A stretch of DNA of 64,000 nt from Calothrix sp. PCC 7716. Its GTDB lineage: Bacteria; Cyanobacteriota; Cyanobacteriia; Cyanobacteriales; Nostocaceae. Below the pieces are notes generated by a model. The model saw only the letters and a program-made list of their open reading frames with translations. It made no database searches and was not told where the DNA came from. The first letter of the stretch is position 1. Every line of letters begins with the position of its first letter. Both the position numbers and the translations under genes were made by a program. Positions 39,872-47,399 of this stretch are shown piece by piece. Location of the stretch: assembly GCF_019977735.1 (NCBI RefSeq), contig NZ_AP025018.1:9118580-9182579 (forward strand). The letters run 5' to 3'.

Positions 39872-39946
39872 GGCGATGGATTGACCAGCCTTGCTAAAGA
39901 TACTTGGAGGTTTGTTACAGAAGCGGTGTAGCAACCACTAGGAAAA
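39872..39946 (-). pseudogene. remnant of CTB bacteriocin gene 3' end
   Basis: About 75 bp match the last codons of the bacteriocin gene at 42623-42700 (GCGATGGATTGACCAGCC, GTTACAGAAGCGGTGTAG) with small differences. The stop codon region (about 50 bp) is deleted, and the rest of the gene is replaced by the ParB-like gene starting its 3' end at 39955. Confidence 0.7.
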
Positions 39947-39954
39947 CTTTTATT

Positions 39955-40497
39955 TTAAACTTTTGCTTGCTTATATGCTCGCAACCAATTTAAACATCTT
40001 TTAGCCCCTAACTTTTGTTGCATGTCTTCCTGGGATGCATAAGGACGTTTATTGAAAATTAGTCTTGCGTAGGCATCTTTGACTCCTGGAATTAATATCA
40101 AATTTGATTTTTTACTCTTGTTAATAAAATTTAAGAAATTAGCAACGTCTTCAGGCTCGATAACTCTTTCGTTAAGCTTTGATTGCAAGAGAGCTTGTTC
40201 AACAAATTGTTCTGCTTCAGATTGTTTGACAACAATAAGAAATACCCATATTTGTTCAAGATTGCCTATCTTGGCTGCCTCATAAATAGGAAGTCCTGTT
40301 AACAAATGATATTTATCTTCTTTGTCTGTGAGGCAAACCAAAGGCAAGGATAAATTAGATTTTATTTGTTTACTTATTGTACTAGAAAGTTTCTCTATGC
40401 TTGACTTATTAGTACCAGAGTATTCCTGTGTAACCTCTATTTGATTAAGGTAGAGGAGATAAGGTCTATTAGAAATTCCTTTTTCTATTGTAGCCAT
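39955..40497 (-). CDS. ParB-like partner protein with C-terminal helix-hairpin-helix
   Basis: The 180-residue protein has an N-terminal part (PYLLYLNQIEVTQEY, YHLLTGLPIYEAAKIGN) that resembles the ParB/sulfiredoxin-like fold, where LVSGxxRxxA is usual. The C-terminus, LIPGVKDAYARLIFNKRPYA then LGAKRCLNWLRAY, looks like a helix-hairpin-helix DNA-binding motif. Its start is 2 bp after the stop of the ParA-like gene, so they are translationally coupled. It is likely the centromere-binding half of a partition pair, by context. Confidence 0.6.
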   Translation of the reverse strand: MATIEKGISNRPYLLYLNQIEVTQEYSGTNKSSIEKLSSTISKQIKSNLSLPLVCLTDKEDKYHLLTGLPIYEAAKIGNLEQIWVFLIVVKQSEAEQFVEQALLQSKLNERVIEPEDVANFLNFINKSKKSNLILIPGVKDAYARLIFNKRPYASQEDMQQKLGAKRCLNWLRAYKQAKV

Positions 40498-40499
40498 TT

Positions 40500-41828
40500 T
40501 TAGTTACTCTCAGTTTTTTCTATAGTGTTGATATTTTCTATTATTTGTTGAGTTAGAGCCTGAAATTGATAAGCTATATCTTGCCCTTTTCCAGTACGTT
40601 GTGCATACTCAGTCATTGGGTTACGACATTTTAAGGACTCTCCAACGTATGTTGAATCCTTTATTTCTTGAAGAATAGGAATATGCTTGAACCGAATTTG
40701 TATCAGTTGTTTAATTGTTTTATATAGATTGGTATTGTTTGCCATCATAGGAACTATACCGATTATTTTTCCTCTCTTCCCATCTGTATTTTGCTCTACT
40801 TCTTTTACCTGCTTAATGGGGTTGTTTATACCGTAAGCTGAAAGATATTCCATCTGTGACGGGATTATCATATACTGAGCAGCGCTAACCCCATTCCAGG
40901 TAATATCTGTATAGCTAGGAGGAGTGTCAATTATTATATAATCATAATCTTTTGCCATATTTGAAGATTGAAGACCTTGATTCAGTAATCTGTCACGAAA
41001 TGGTTTATCTCCTAGTCCAGTATCTTTAGTTCTGTAACTGCTTGGAAGTACATCTATATGACCTTTATCATACAATGTCATAAAGTTATTAAATTTACTG
41101 TGGTAAATATAGTCCTGATAACGAAATTGGTGCTTATCAGCTTTTAAAAAATCTACTAGCTCTTTTCTTCCTGCGAATGAGTCTAAAATTTGTTCAATTT
41201 CTTCTAAGCTGGAAGCATTATCAATTTCTTCAGCTTTGTTAACTCCCAGTAATAAGCTAGCGTTTGCTTGCTCATCTAAATCAATGACTAAAACTCTATT
41301 TCCCATCCGAGCCAGTTCATAAGCAATATTGATGACTAAAGTGGTTTTACCAACGCCTCCTTTGGAGGTGTGAATTGAAATTGTACGCATTTTAATTGAT
41401 TCCAAGAAATTCCATAAAAAATTAGCAACTGGCTTTACTTTACTGACATCTTCTACACGATGTTCGGCAAGTTTATTAAAGGAATAGTTTGTATACTCAT
41501 ACATTTCAGCTGTAAAAGGATCTATGAGTAACCCAAACCTTTTATTTGAATGTTCAAGGTATTTACGGAGTTGAAAACGAGCAGCATCATCTATAGGGTT
41601 GGCTGCGCTCTTAACTTCTACCAAGAAGTTAATATGTCTACTCAAGTCCTCAATACAAAAGTCCACTCGCCATTTTTTAGCAACTCTACGCAAACTTTCT
41701 ATCCTGAATTCTGGAATCCAATGAGAATAACCACTTCGGGGAGATAAACCTGCCACCCGTAGCATCTCTTGGACTAGATGTAAGGATACATAAGCCTCAT
41801 TATTCCAATCAGAAGACAGTTTTGACAT
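40500..41828 (-). CDS. ParA ATPase fused to an N-terminal PD-(D/E)XK-like domain
   Basis: In this 442-residue protein, residues 1-145 look like the N-terminal domain of type I restriction HsdR proteins: LVQEMLRVAGLSPRSGYSHW, VDFCIED and LVEVKSAANPI (the D...ExK core), then LRKYLEHSNKRFGLLIDP. From about 147 a full ParA follows: the deviant Walker A SKGGVGKTTLVINIAYELA, VLVIDLDEQANASLLLG and YIIIDTPPSYTDITWNG. ParA ATPases segregate plasmids or mobile elements on the nucleoid. The nuclease-like fusion is unusual and may act in DNA binding or defence. It pairs with the gene 2 bp downstream. Confidence 0.82.
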   Translation of the reverse strand: MSKLSSDWNNEAYVSLHLVQEMLRVAGLSPRSGYSHWIPEFRIESLRRVAKKWRVDFCIEDLSRHINFLVEVKSAANPIDDAARFQLRKYLEHSNKRFGLLIDPFTAEMYEYTNYSFNKLAEHRVEDVSKVKPVANFLWNFLESIKMRTISIHTSKGGVGKTTLVINIAYELARMGNRVLVIDLDEQANASLLLGVNKAEEIDNASSLEEIEQILDSFAGRKELVDFLKADKHQFRYQDYIYHSKFNNFMTLYDKGHIDVLPSSYRTKDTGLGDKPFRDRLLNQGLQSSNMAKDYDYIIIDTPPSYTDITWNGVSAAQYMIIPSQMEYLSAYGINNPIKQVKEVEQNTDGKRGKIIGIVPMMANNTNLYKTIKQLIQIRFKHIPILQEIKDSTYVGESLKCRNPMTEYAQRTGKGQDIAYQFQALTQQIIENINTIEKTESN

Positions 41829-42064
41829 ATGTAAGATATTAAGTTTTGGATAAAACTTGGGCTTATGCTCCTGTCTTATTTTTAACAGTATAAACTTAAG
41901 TATTTTTAAAAGACAGTCTAAAAAAATACATTTATTTTATCTTTTATTAGTGCAAAAGTGAGGACTTGTACTGGATACTCTCATAGTTATCTCGCTTACA
42001 TAAGTACAGCGTTAAAGCCTATGTTGTTTATGTAACAAGGGCAAAAGTATTTAAGCAAGATACT

Positions 42065-42087
42065 CGAACGGCAACTCTTGCCGTTCG
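42065..42087. terminator. hairpin CGAACGGCAA-CTC-TTGCCGTTCG (copy 2)
   Basis: Identical in stem and loop to 39614-39636. Confidence 0.65.
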
Positions 42088-42481
42088 GTAATTATGTAAT
42101 ACACAACGGCTAAAACCTATACAGCGCAAGTAATTTTATGTTGTTAATGTTTTATACAATGACATTCAAGCCTTTGAACAATAAGTAGCAAGTGTTGGTC
42201 TTACTCATTTACTACCTTAAAAGCGCTCGAAATCTGTTTCTGCCATGAAATATTAAACTTGTATTTACTTGTCTTGAAATAACGAAATCGTTTGCTGTTG
42301 TTGTTTTTGTTATTTAATAATATTTTTATTGTATTACATAACGACGAAAAACCAATCGATAATCTATATCGGCACCTCAAAACATGCCAACTGCATAAGG
42401 CTTTACAATAACAAAGGTATTAGCATAAATATAAGGGACGGTAACCGTTTAGTGGTAAATTAATCAGTGTGGAGCAGTAAA

Positions 42482-42536
42482 ATTAAACGCGAACAACAAG
42501 CTTTTAAACCATAGCTTTGCGTTGTTCGCGTTTAAT
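42482..42536 (-). terminator. long stem-loop downstream of the bacteriocin gene
   Basis: The arms 42482-42497 (ATTAAACGCGAACAAC) and 42521-42536 are perfectly complementary over 16 bp, with a 23-nt loop. The copy at 39771-39825 keeps 14 of 15 pairs. At one position both arms changed (G to A and C to T), preserving pairing, which suggests the structure is functional. Confidence 0.7.
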
Positions 42537-42613
42537 AGTTATATAGTTATTGAACCAAATTAAATAGCGGAACAGCACCACTTGCGGGGACTTTCACCTG
42601 ACTACATCTAATA

Positions 42614-42862
42614 CTATTTAGCAGCGATGGATTGACCAGCCTTGCTAAAGATATCTTGGAAGTTTGTTACAGAAGCGGTGTAGCTACCACCAGGACTAGC
42701 GAAGGTTTGTTGACCTACAGCCAAATTCTTCTGTGAAAAAGTGTTACCTGCATCTGATGTAAAACCACCGACATCACCTATGCTAATCGCCAAACCACCT
42801 GCAACAGTATCAAGTTCATCGATAGATAGTTCAATTGCATTGCTGTTGGTTTCGTTACTCAT
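42614..42862 (-). CDS. CTB-type bacteriocin precursor with double-glycine leader
   Basis: The 82-residue precursor begins MSNETNSNAIELSIDELDTV and reaches AGG at residues 21-23 or so. ELSIDELDTVAGG is the typical leader cleaved by C39-type peptidase ABC exporters. The mature part (LAISIGDVGGFTSDAGNTFS onward) is small, glycine- and serine-rich and ends in IAAK. GGAG precedes the ATG. It matches the CTB bacteriocin family of cyanobacteria as I recall it. No export or modification gene is adjacent, so chromosomal machinery must be used if the peptide is released. Confidence 0.75.
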   Translation of the reverse strand: MSNETNSNAIELSIDELDTVAGGLAISIGDVGGFTSDAGNTFSQKNLAVGQQTFASPGGSYTASVTNFQDIFSKAGQSIAAK

Positions 42863-43134
42863 AATTTTATCTCCGTTAATATAATCGTTGTGCTTGTTGG
42901 AAGCTGTGTCGCTTCGTTGTTATGTGTAAATAATATGAATTCTGGTTATTCAAAAACATCGGAATAAAGTTTGAATTGCTATTGATTATTTATCCATCTA
43001 TTTATGGTGATACTTTAGTTGGAGAATATGTCGTTTTATAATGCTTTTACTCAAGAAGAAAACCTCGAACGACTAATTCGAGGTGCCGAGGTTACATTAA
43101 ATAAGTGTGTTGTCAATAGAGTAATATCGAAAAA

Positions 43135-43980
43135 TTATGGCGCCGTTTCCAACATTTCAAGCACCGACTCAAGCCACCTCAAATGTTGCACCGTTTTATC
43201 GCGCCCTTTAGCCGTATTCAATGTCATTTGTGAATATAGCTGACCTTTTTCAGTAGGTTGGTAATCAGGATTACCGTCTGCATTACGTATTTGAAAACCT
43301 TGCTCAATCAACAATTTATTAACTCGCTGTGATGACCATGCTTCGCTAGTACGTTCAGTAAGTATCTCGCCTAATTGTTTTGGCGCCAACAATTTTTGTT
43401 CTACTGAAACAAACAGCATTGATTTTGCCTCCTCTGCTTCTTCACGCAAGTGGGGATATCTCTTGCTCATCGCATTTAGCTTGGCGCCAGCTACTAATTT
43501 TGGCTCAAGTCCGGCTTTTCCAAGTGTCAAATCAAGTAATGTTGATATTTCTTCCAACGACGGTGTTGGAAGTGGTGGTTGTGATTGTGATTGTGGCGCC
43601 GTATCCCAACCTTTAATGCGCTGTATCCAGGTTCGGATACCAATCGTAGCGAAAGCTTTGTATGCTAATTTTGCTTGCTCAGTACAGTTCTTCCCCGCAT
43701 CCAGTGCATAGTATTCAAGGATTACTGCGATAGCAATATCTGGAATACCCTCAGTTGACCAATGATTCAGGTTCGCACACTCAAAGCCTTGTTGTATAAG
43801 CTTTTTGACTAATTCTGATGGTGAATGGTTCGCACTATTAAATGCCTTTCTTAATGCCATATCACTTACTCCTGCTAGTCTTCCCGTAGCGCGAATACTA
43901 GCCTTTCCTCTCCCAGTAGTATCTACGTCAATCTCCGATTCTATTTGCTCAACAATTAATGCTATTTCTGTCTGTTCCAT
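43135..43980 (-). CDS. hypothetical protein of mobile element (281 aa)
   Basis: The start at 43980 (MEQTEIALIVEQIESEIDVD) has AGGAGG upstream. A longer frame to 44076 is less likely. Residues 25-60 (ASIRATGRLAGVSDMALRKA) look like a helix-turn-helix/antirepressor start. The middle has AVILEYYALDAG, QAKLAYKAFATIGIRTWIQRIKGW and a Gln/Pro linker. The C-terminal 130 residues contain a winged-helix-like part (SEAWSSQRVNKLLIEQGFQI, YQPTEKGQLYS). The organisation recalls phage antirepressor-like regulators seen near excisionases. A DNA-binding regulatory role is inferred. Confidence 0.6.
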   Translation of the reverse strand: MEQTEIALIVEQIESEIDVDTTGRGKASIRATGRLAGVSDMALRKAFNSANHSPSELVKKLIQQGFECANLNHWSTEGIPDIAIAVILEYYALDAGKNCTEQAKLAYKAFATIGIRTWIQRIKGWDTAPQSQSQPPLPTPSLEEISTLLDLTLGKAGLEPKLVAGAKLNAMSKRYPHLREEAEEAKSMLFVSVEQKLLAPKQLGEILTERTSEAWSSQRVNKLLIEQGFQIRNADGNPDYQPTEKGQLYSQMTLNTAKGRDKTVQHLRWLESVLEMLETAP

Positions 43981-44042
43981 AATCAAAAATCCTCCTATAC
44001 ATATATTTGCGCCTTGCTTGAAAACCTTGTATTGAAGTGTGC

Positions 44043-44309
44043 TTAGAGAGTATTTGAAGCGTTCCGGCGCCTGCACTTTCTTCTTATGCTGGCATGATAT
44101 AAATCAATTGCCTGACTATGAGCAATCGGATTGTAACGATTTTTTAACCAGTCTAGAAGAAGTTCTAAGTTATAACGAATGCAACGGCAATTAATTTTTA
44201 TCCAGTGCGTACCTTCAACCCATGTCCCATCAGAACGATACTTTTTGAGTGTTGAGTAGCTAAGATTTAGTTTATTTGAGGCAATTTGCTTGTTAACAAA
44301 CTGAGACAT
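44043..44309 (-). CDS. excisionase/MerR-like small DNA-binding protein
   Basis: The 88-residue protein (MSQFVNKQIASNKLNLSYST) has a helix-turn-helix (SYSTLKKYRSDGTWVEGTHW), a beta-turn (IKINCRCIRYNLELLLDWL) and a basic tail (IRRKCRRRNASNTL). This is the size and layout of phage and ICE excisionases. AAGGAG lies upstream. It precedes the regulator-like gene at 43980 on the same strand and could assist the integrase at 37043. Confidence 0.65.
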   Translation of the reverse strand: MSQFVNKQIASNKLNLSYSTLKKYRSDGTWVEGTHWIKINCRCIRYNLELLLDWLKNRYNPIAHSQAIDLYHASIRRKCRRRNASNTL

Positions 44310-45655
44310 AGTTTGAACTCCTTGAGTTTTTTAAAAGTATGAGTAGGTAGTAAGTGGGGAACTGGGGAGCTAGTAGTCTTCCTTGTAGCAATGCTAATGC
44401 TGACTGCAAAGAAGATTAATAAATGAAAAAGCCGATATGCACCCAAGGTGTGCAATAGTAATGCTTCAATAAATAGCTTGCTGGTTAGAATAATTTACCT
44501 TTAGAAGACGATACATATTTTACGAATACTGTCGTTAAATCAAATATTGTTGATATTTCGGGCAATAAATATTTCAACTTTATCGTACAAAGGAAAGCAG
44601 CAGTTCTTAGATAATTCTTGAGACTATGCATTATTTATATCTAGTTATATCTCATTTAACAATTTTTATCTGGCAGAATAATTTACGCTTAAAATCAAGC
44701 TGTATTATCTAGTACACTTCTTCATTTTTTTCTACGTAAGTTGAGAATAAGCTTGATGCGATTGGGAGTTATTACAGGTAGTCATTGTAAGAAAAGTTTA
44801 GAAGAACAACTCGCTAAAAGTGTGTATTTTATAATTTAGCCAATATCCGTACACGGAGTTATAGTTGTTATATCTTTAGATTTGCTTGTGTATTAAAACT
44901 GCCTACAACAGCTTATTTCATGGGTTGAAGGCGAAATATTACATTTAAAAACTTGATTATGTAAATTTTTGTAACAAAATACTTATGTCGCATTTTAAAC
45001 ATCTACAGACTGGAGAATGCTTGTATATTAATTGAAGTAAAATTTGCAGTGTTAGTACAGATAAATAGCGCTCTAACTGCTGCCGCCCTTGTGGAGTGTA
45101 CTGATGCTGTAATTTAGGCGCCTGCTACAAGTCAACACAACAAACGTTTTTCTCCTGAACATTGATATTAACCTTTGCGTAATTACATATAAATTAACTG
45201 TGAATAATATGTATAAATTCTATCTTAATACACAGATATTTAGTTGAATGATATCTAAAGTTAGAGAACAAAAATTTTCCAACTTCTAACAAATTTGTTT
45301 TAAACTTAATTCAATGTACGGTTAATTAATTAGCCGATAAAGCTAAACTAAAAACATTGGGGGTCGCCTAGACTGTTTTTAAAAAGAAGTTACGAGTGAA
45401 GCGTAATAGATATTTACCTTAATCTCGCGCGTAACAGTGAAAAAATCATTCTGATGTGGAGTTCTGTAAAATGACCGATACAGCAAATGGTGGAAAGTAC
45501 ACGAAGAGCGGGTATAAAGCAAGCAGAGCACAAGGGGGAAACCTAACAAGTAAATATCGAACGCTTGTAACGAAATCGCTACTAATGCAATTGTACTGAC
45601 AAATTGGTTCAATCTTCAAAAGTTCAAAAACAAATAATCTCCTTGCACACACTAA
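44310..45655. other. 1.3-kb AT-rich non-coding region
   Basis: No convincing gene on either strand. Short repeated words (AGAATAATTTAC at about 44490 and 44677) and small dyads are present. A 42-codon frame at about 45471 (MTDTANGGKYTKSGYKASRA) lacks support. Such a gap between the excision and replication modules is a reasonable place for an origin of transfer or replication, but no diagnostic site is recognised. Confidence 0.4.
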
Positions 45656-46042
45656 TCAGCACTCGTTATCTACCGAAACTAGAACATTATTATATGGCGC
45701 CATAGTCGGGGACTTGCTACGGCTAACCAATGTTTCCACCGCAGCAGAGGCAACAATGGCAACTGCTTCTGTAGGAAGGGAACGTAATGTACTCAAAATT
45801 TGTTGTAAAGGTTCGGATGATGGTAACTCACCTTGCACTAGGTAAGTTTGTAATTGGGCAAGCGTCCAGCCTTTAAACGCAGCCAACTTCTCAAGATTTC
45901 CAGTATCAGGGAAAGCCAAGCCAGACTCCCAAAAGTTGACACAAGACTTACTCACACCCAAGTGCTGAGAAAATCGACGTTGGGATGTTGTGCCTCGTAA
46001 TTCCTTGATTAATTGGGCTAATCGTTCTGCTTTAGTAGTCAT
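45656..46042 (-). CDS. XRE-family transcriptional regulator
   Basis: The 128-residue protein (MTTKAERLAQLIKELRGTTS) has a classic helix-turn-helix: QRRFSQHLGVSKSCVNFWESGLAFPDTGNLEKLA. A helical tail with ILSTLRSLPTEAVAIVASAA follows. It is divergent from the ParB-like/primase operon at 46376 and probably controls it and itself through the shared 330-bp region. Confidence 0.82.
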   Translation of the reverse strand: MTTKAERLAQLIKELRGTTSQRRFSQHLGVSKSCVNFWESGLAFPDTGNLEKLAAFKGWTLAQLQTYLVQGELPSSEPLQQILSTLRSLPTEAVAIVASAAVETLVSRSKSPTMAPYNNVLVSVDNEC

Positions 46043-46161
46043 ATTAAAAAATTATACTTTTTTGGTGGAAATAAGTGTAATAACTTTAATTCGAGTGTAC
46101 CGAATGATGTAAATTATTTAGAATAGTGACTAACTATCTGGACGATAATGACCAAACAATC

Positions 46162-46175
46162 AGTCAGTGCTGACT
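46162..46175. promoter_or_regulatory. dyad AGTCAG-TG-CTGACT, candidate operator
   Basis: Perfect 6-bp arms separated by 2 bp sit 120 bp upstream of the XRE gene start, inside the divergent promoter region. Binding by the XRE protein is a guess from position and symmetry. Confidence 0.35.
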
Positions 46176-46375
46176 AAAGTGCAGTAGCAGTAAAAGCTTA
46201 AATCCTTATGTATTAAGGATTGTCGCTCTTACCACACCTACCCTTCCACATGCAGGCAAGCAATCGAAGGGCACTTACCGTCGTAGCCATTGGTTAATGA
46301 ACTATCTTGATTTTAATCTAATCCAGATGGTATCCGTCCGCGTTTAAAGCAAATTATTTACACCACTATGTTTTT

Positions 46376-47389
46376 ATGAGCGTTACTTCTCAACCAAGTT
46401 CTACATTCCAATCAATAGACCCAGCGTTGCTTAAGCCGCATCCAAATTACCTGTTGATTTACGGAGAAGAGGTAGATTTGTCTGATTTAGTTAACTTGAT
46501 TCGTAACTTTCAATATCCTAGACCGTTGCTGGTTAACCAAAACAATACCATTGTCAGCGGGTATCCTTACTGGAAAGCAGCACTATCATTGGGCTGGAGT
46601 CGTATTGATGTTGAAGTTAGGCAGTTTCCAAATGAAGAAGCCGAATTGGAAGCACTACTACTCGAAAACGCGGATCGTAATAAAACCAATGAGCAGAAAG
46701 TGCGTGAAGCTATTGCTTGGGAACAAATAGAGAAAGCAAAAGCCAAGCAGCGACAACAATTTGCAGCTTCTTCTACTAATCAAAAATTAGGAAGAAATAT
46801 AGATAAAACGCTTGTGGAAAATTTACCACATGCGTCTAAAGGTCTAACTCGTGACAAGGTAGCACAACTTGTTGGTTTAGGCAGCGGTCGTAATTATGCT
46901 AAAGCGAGAAATATTGTTACAACAATTGATAAGCTAATTCAATCTGGAGATAGCAAGTCCGCTTTTGATTTACGCTCATGTTTAAACGAACAAAGTGTAG
47001 ATGCTGCGAATCGGCTCCTGAAAGGGTCTTTACCCAAGAAGAATATAGATACTCAAGAACGCAGTTGCTGGAATTGTGAATTTTGCAGTCGAGAGCAAAC
47101 GGAAAATAATCACACTTATTACTGCTATAAGTTTGGTTTATTAAATTTTTTAAAACAAGATGCTTCTTCAAGAGGCGCCGATTGCTCAAAGTGGAGTTAC
47201 CGATTAGCAACCAAGTCCGAGAATAACTCAATACCTAATCCCGAATATTTCAATATTTCACTTCCATCACATTTACAAGCTTTAATTGAGGATGCCGCAC
47301 GAGCCGAATCAATGGCTTTAGCTGACTGGGTTTGTCATCATCTTTTAAAAGCAGTTAAGTTGTCTAAAACAAGTATGGGCAGTCACTAA
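46376..47389 (+). CDS. ParB/Srx-domain protein with a cysteine cluster
   Basis: The 337-residue protein has an N-terminal ParB-like nuclease/CTP-binding fold: LLKPHPNYLLIYGEEVDLSD, PRPLLVNQNNTIVSGYPYWK and EALLLENADRNKTNEQKVRE. A helix-turn-helix region (LTRDKVAQLVGLGSGRNYAK) follows. A Cys cluster (CWNCEFCSREQ, YYCYKFGLLNF, ADCSKW) looks like a zinc site. The C-terminal part resembles a ribbon-helix-helix (LPSHLQALIEDAARAESMAL). It is the first gene of the replication operon, 10 bp before the primase-helicase. A replication-control or DNA-binding role is inferred. Confidence 0.72.
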   Translation: MSVTSQPSSTFQSIDPALLKPHPNYLLIYGEEVDLSDLVNLIRNFQYPRPLLVNQNNTIVSGYPYWKAALSLGWSRIDVEVRQFPNEEAELEALLLENADRNKTNEQKVREAIAWEQIEKAKAKQRQQFAASSTNQKLGRNIDKTLVENLPHASKGLTRDKVAQLVGLGSGRNYAKARNIVTTIDKLIQSGDSKSAFDLRSCLNEQSVDAANRLLKGSLPKKNIDTQERSCWNCEFCSREQTENNHTYYCYKFGLLNFLKQDASSRGADCSKWSYRLATKSENNSIPNPEYFNISLPSHLQALIEDAARAESMALADWVCHHLLKAVKLSKTSMGSH

Positions 47390-47399
47390 GCAGGTATTT

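Larger units (their letters stand above)
41829..42613. other. intergenic region with second copy of the long direct repeat
   Basis: It holds no gene. It contains the hairpin at 42065-42087, an extra stretch of about 260 bp not present in the other copy, and from about 42348 the direct repeat of 39640-39870, leading into the bacteriocin gene's 3' side. Confidence 0.6.

Noticed and set aside
43028-43243. Plus-strand frame MSFYNAFTQEENLERLIRGA and onward
   Set aside because: It has a weak GGAG-like signal and a plausible start, but half of it runs antisense into the better supported gene ending at 43135. At most it is a truncated remnant.
45379-45652. Minus-strand hydrophobic frames (77 and 68 codons)
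   Set aside because: Overlapping frames with odd composition (Cys/Phe/Leu) in AT-rich DNA, no start signal and no neighbour logic.
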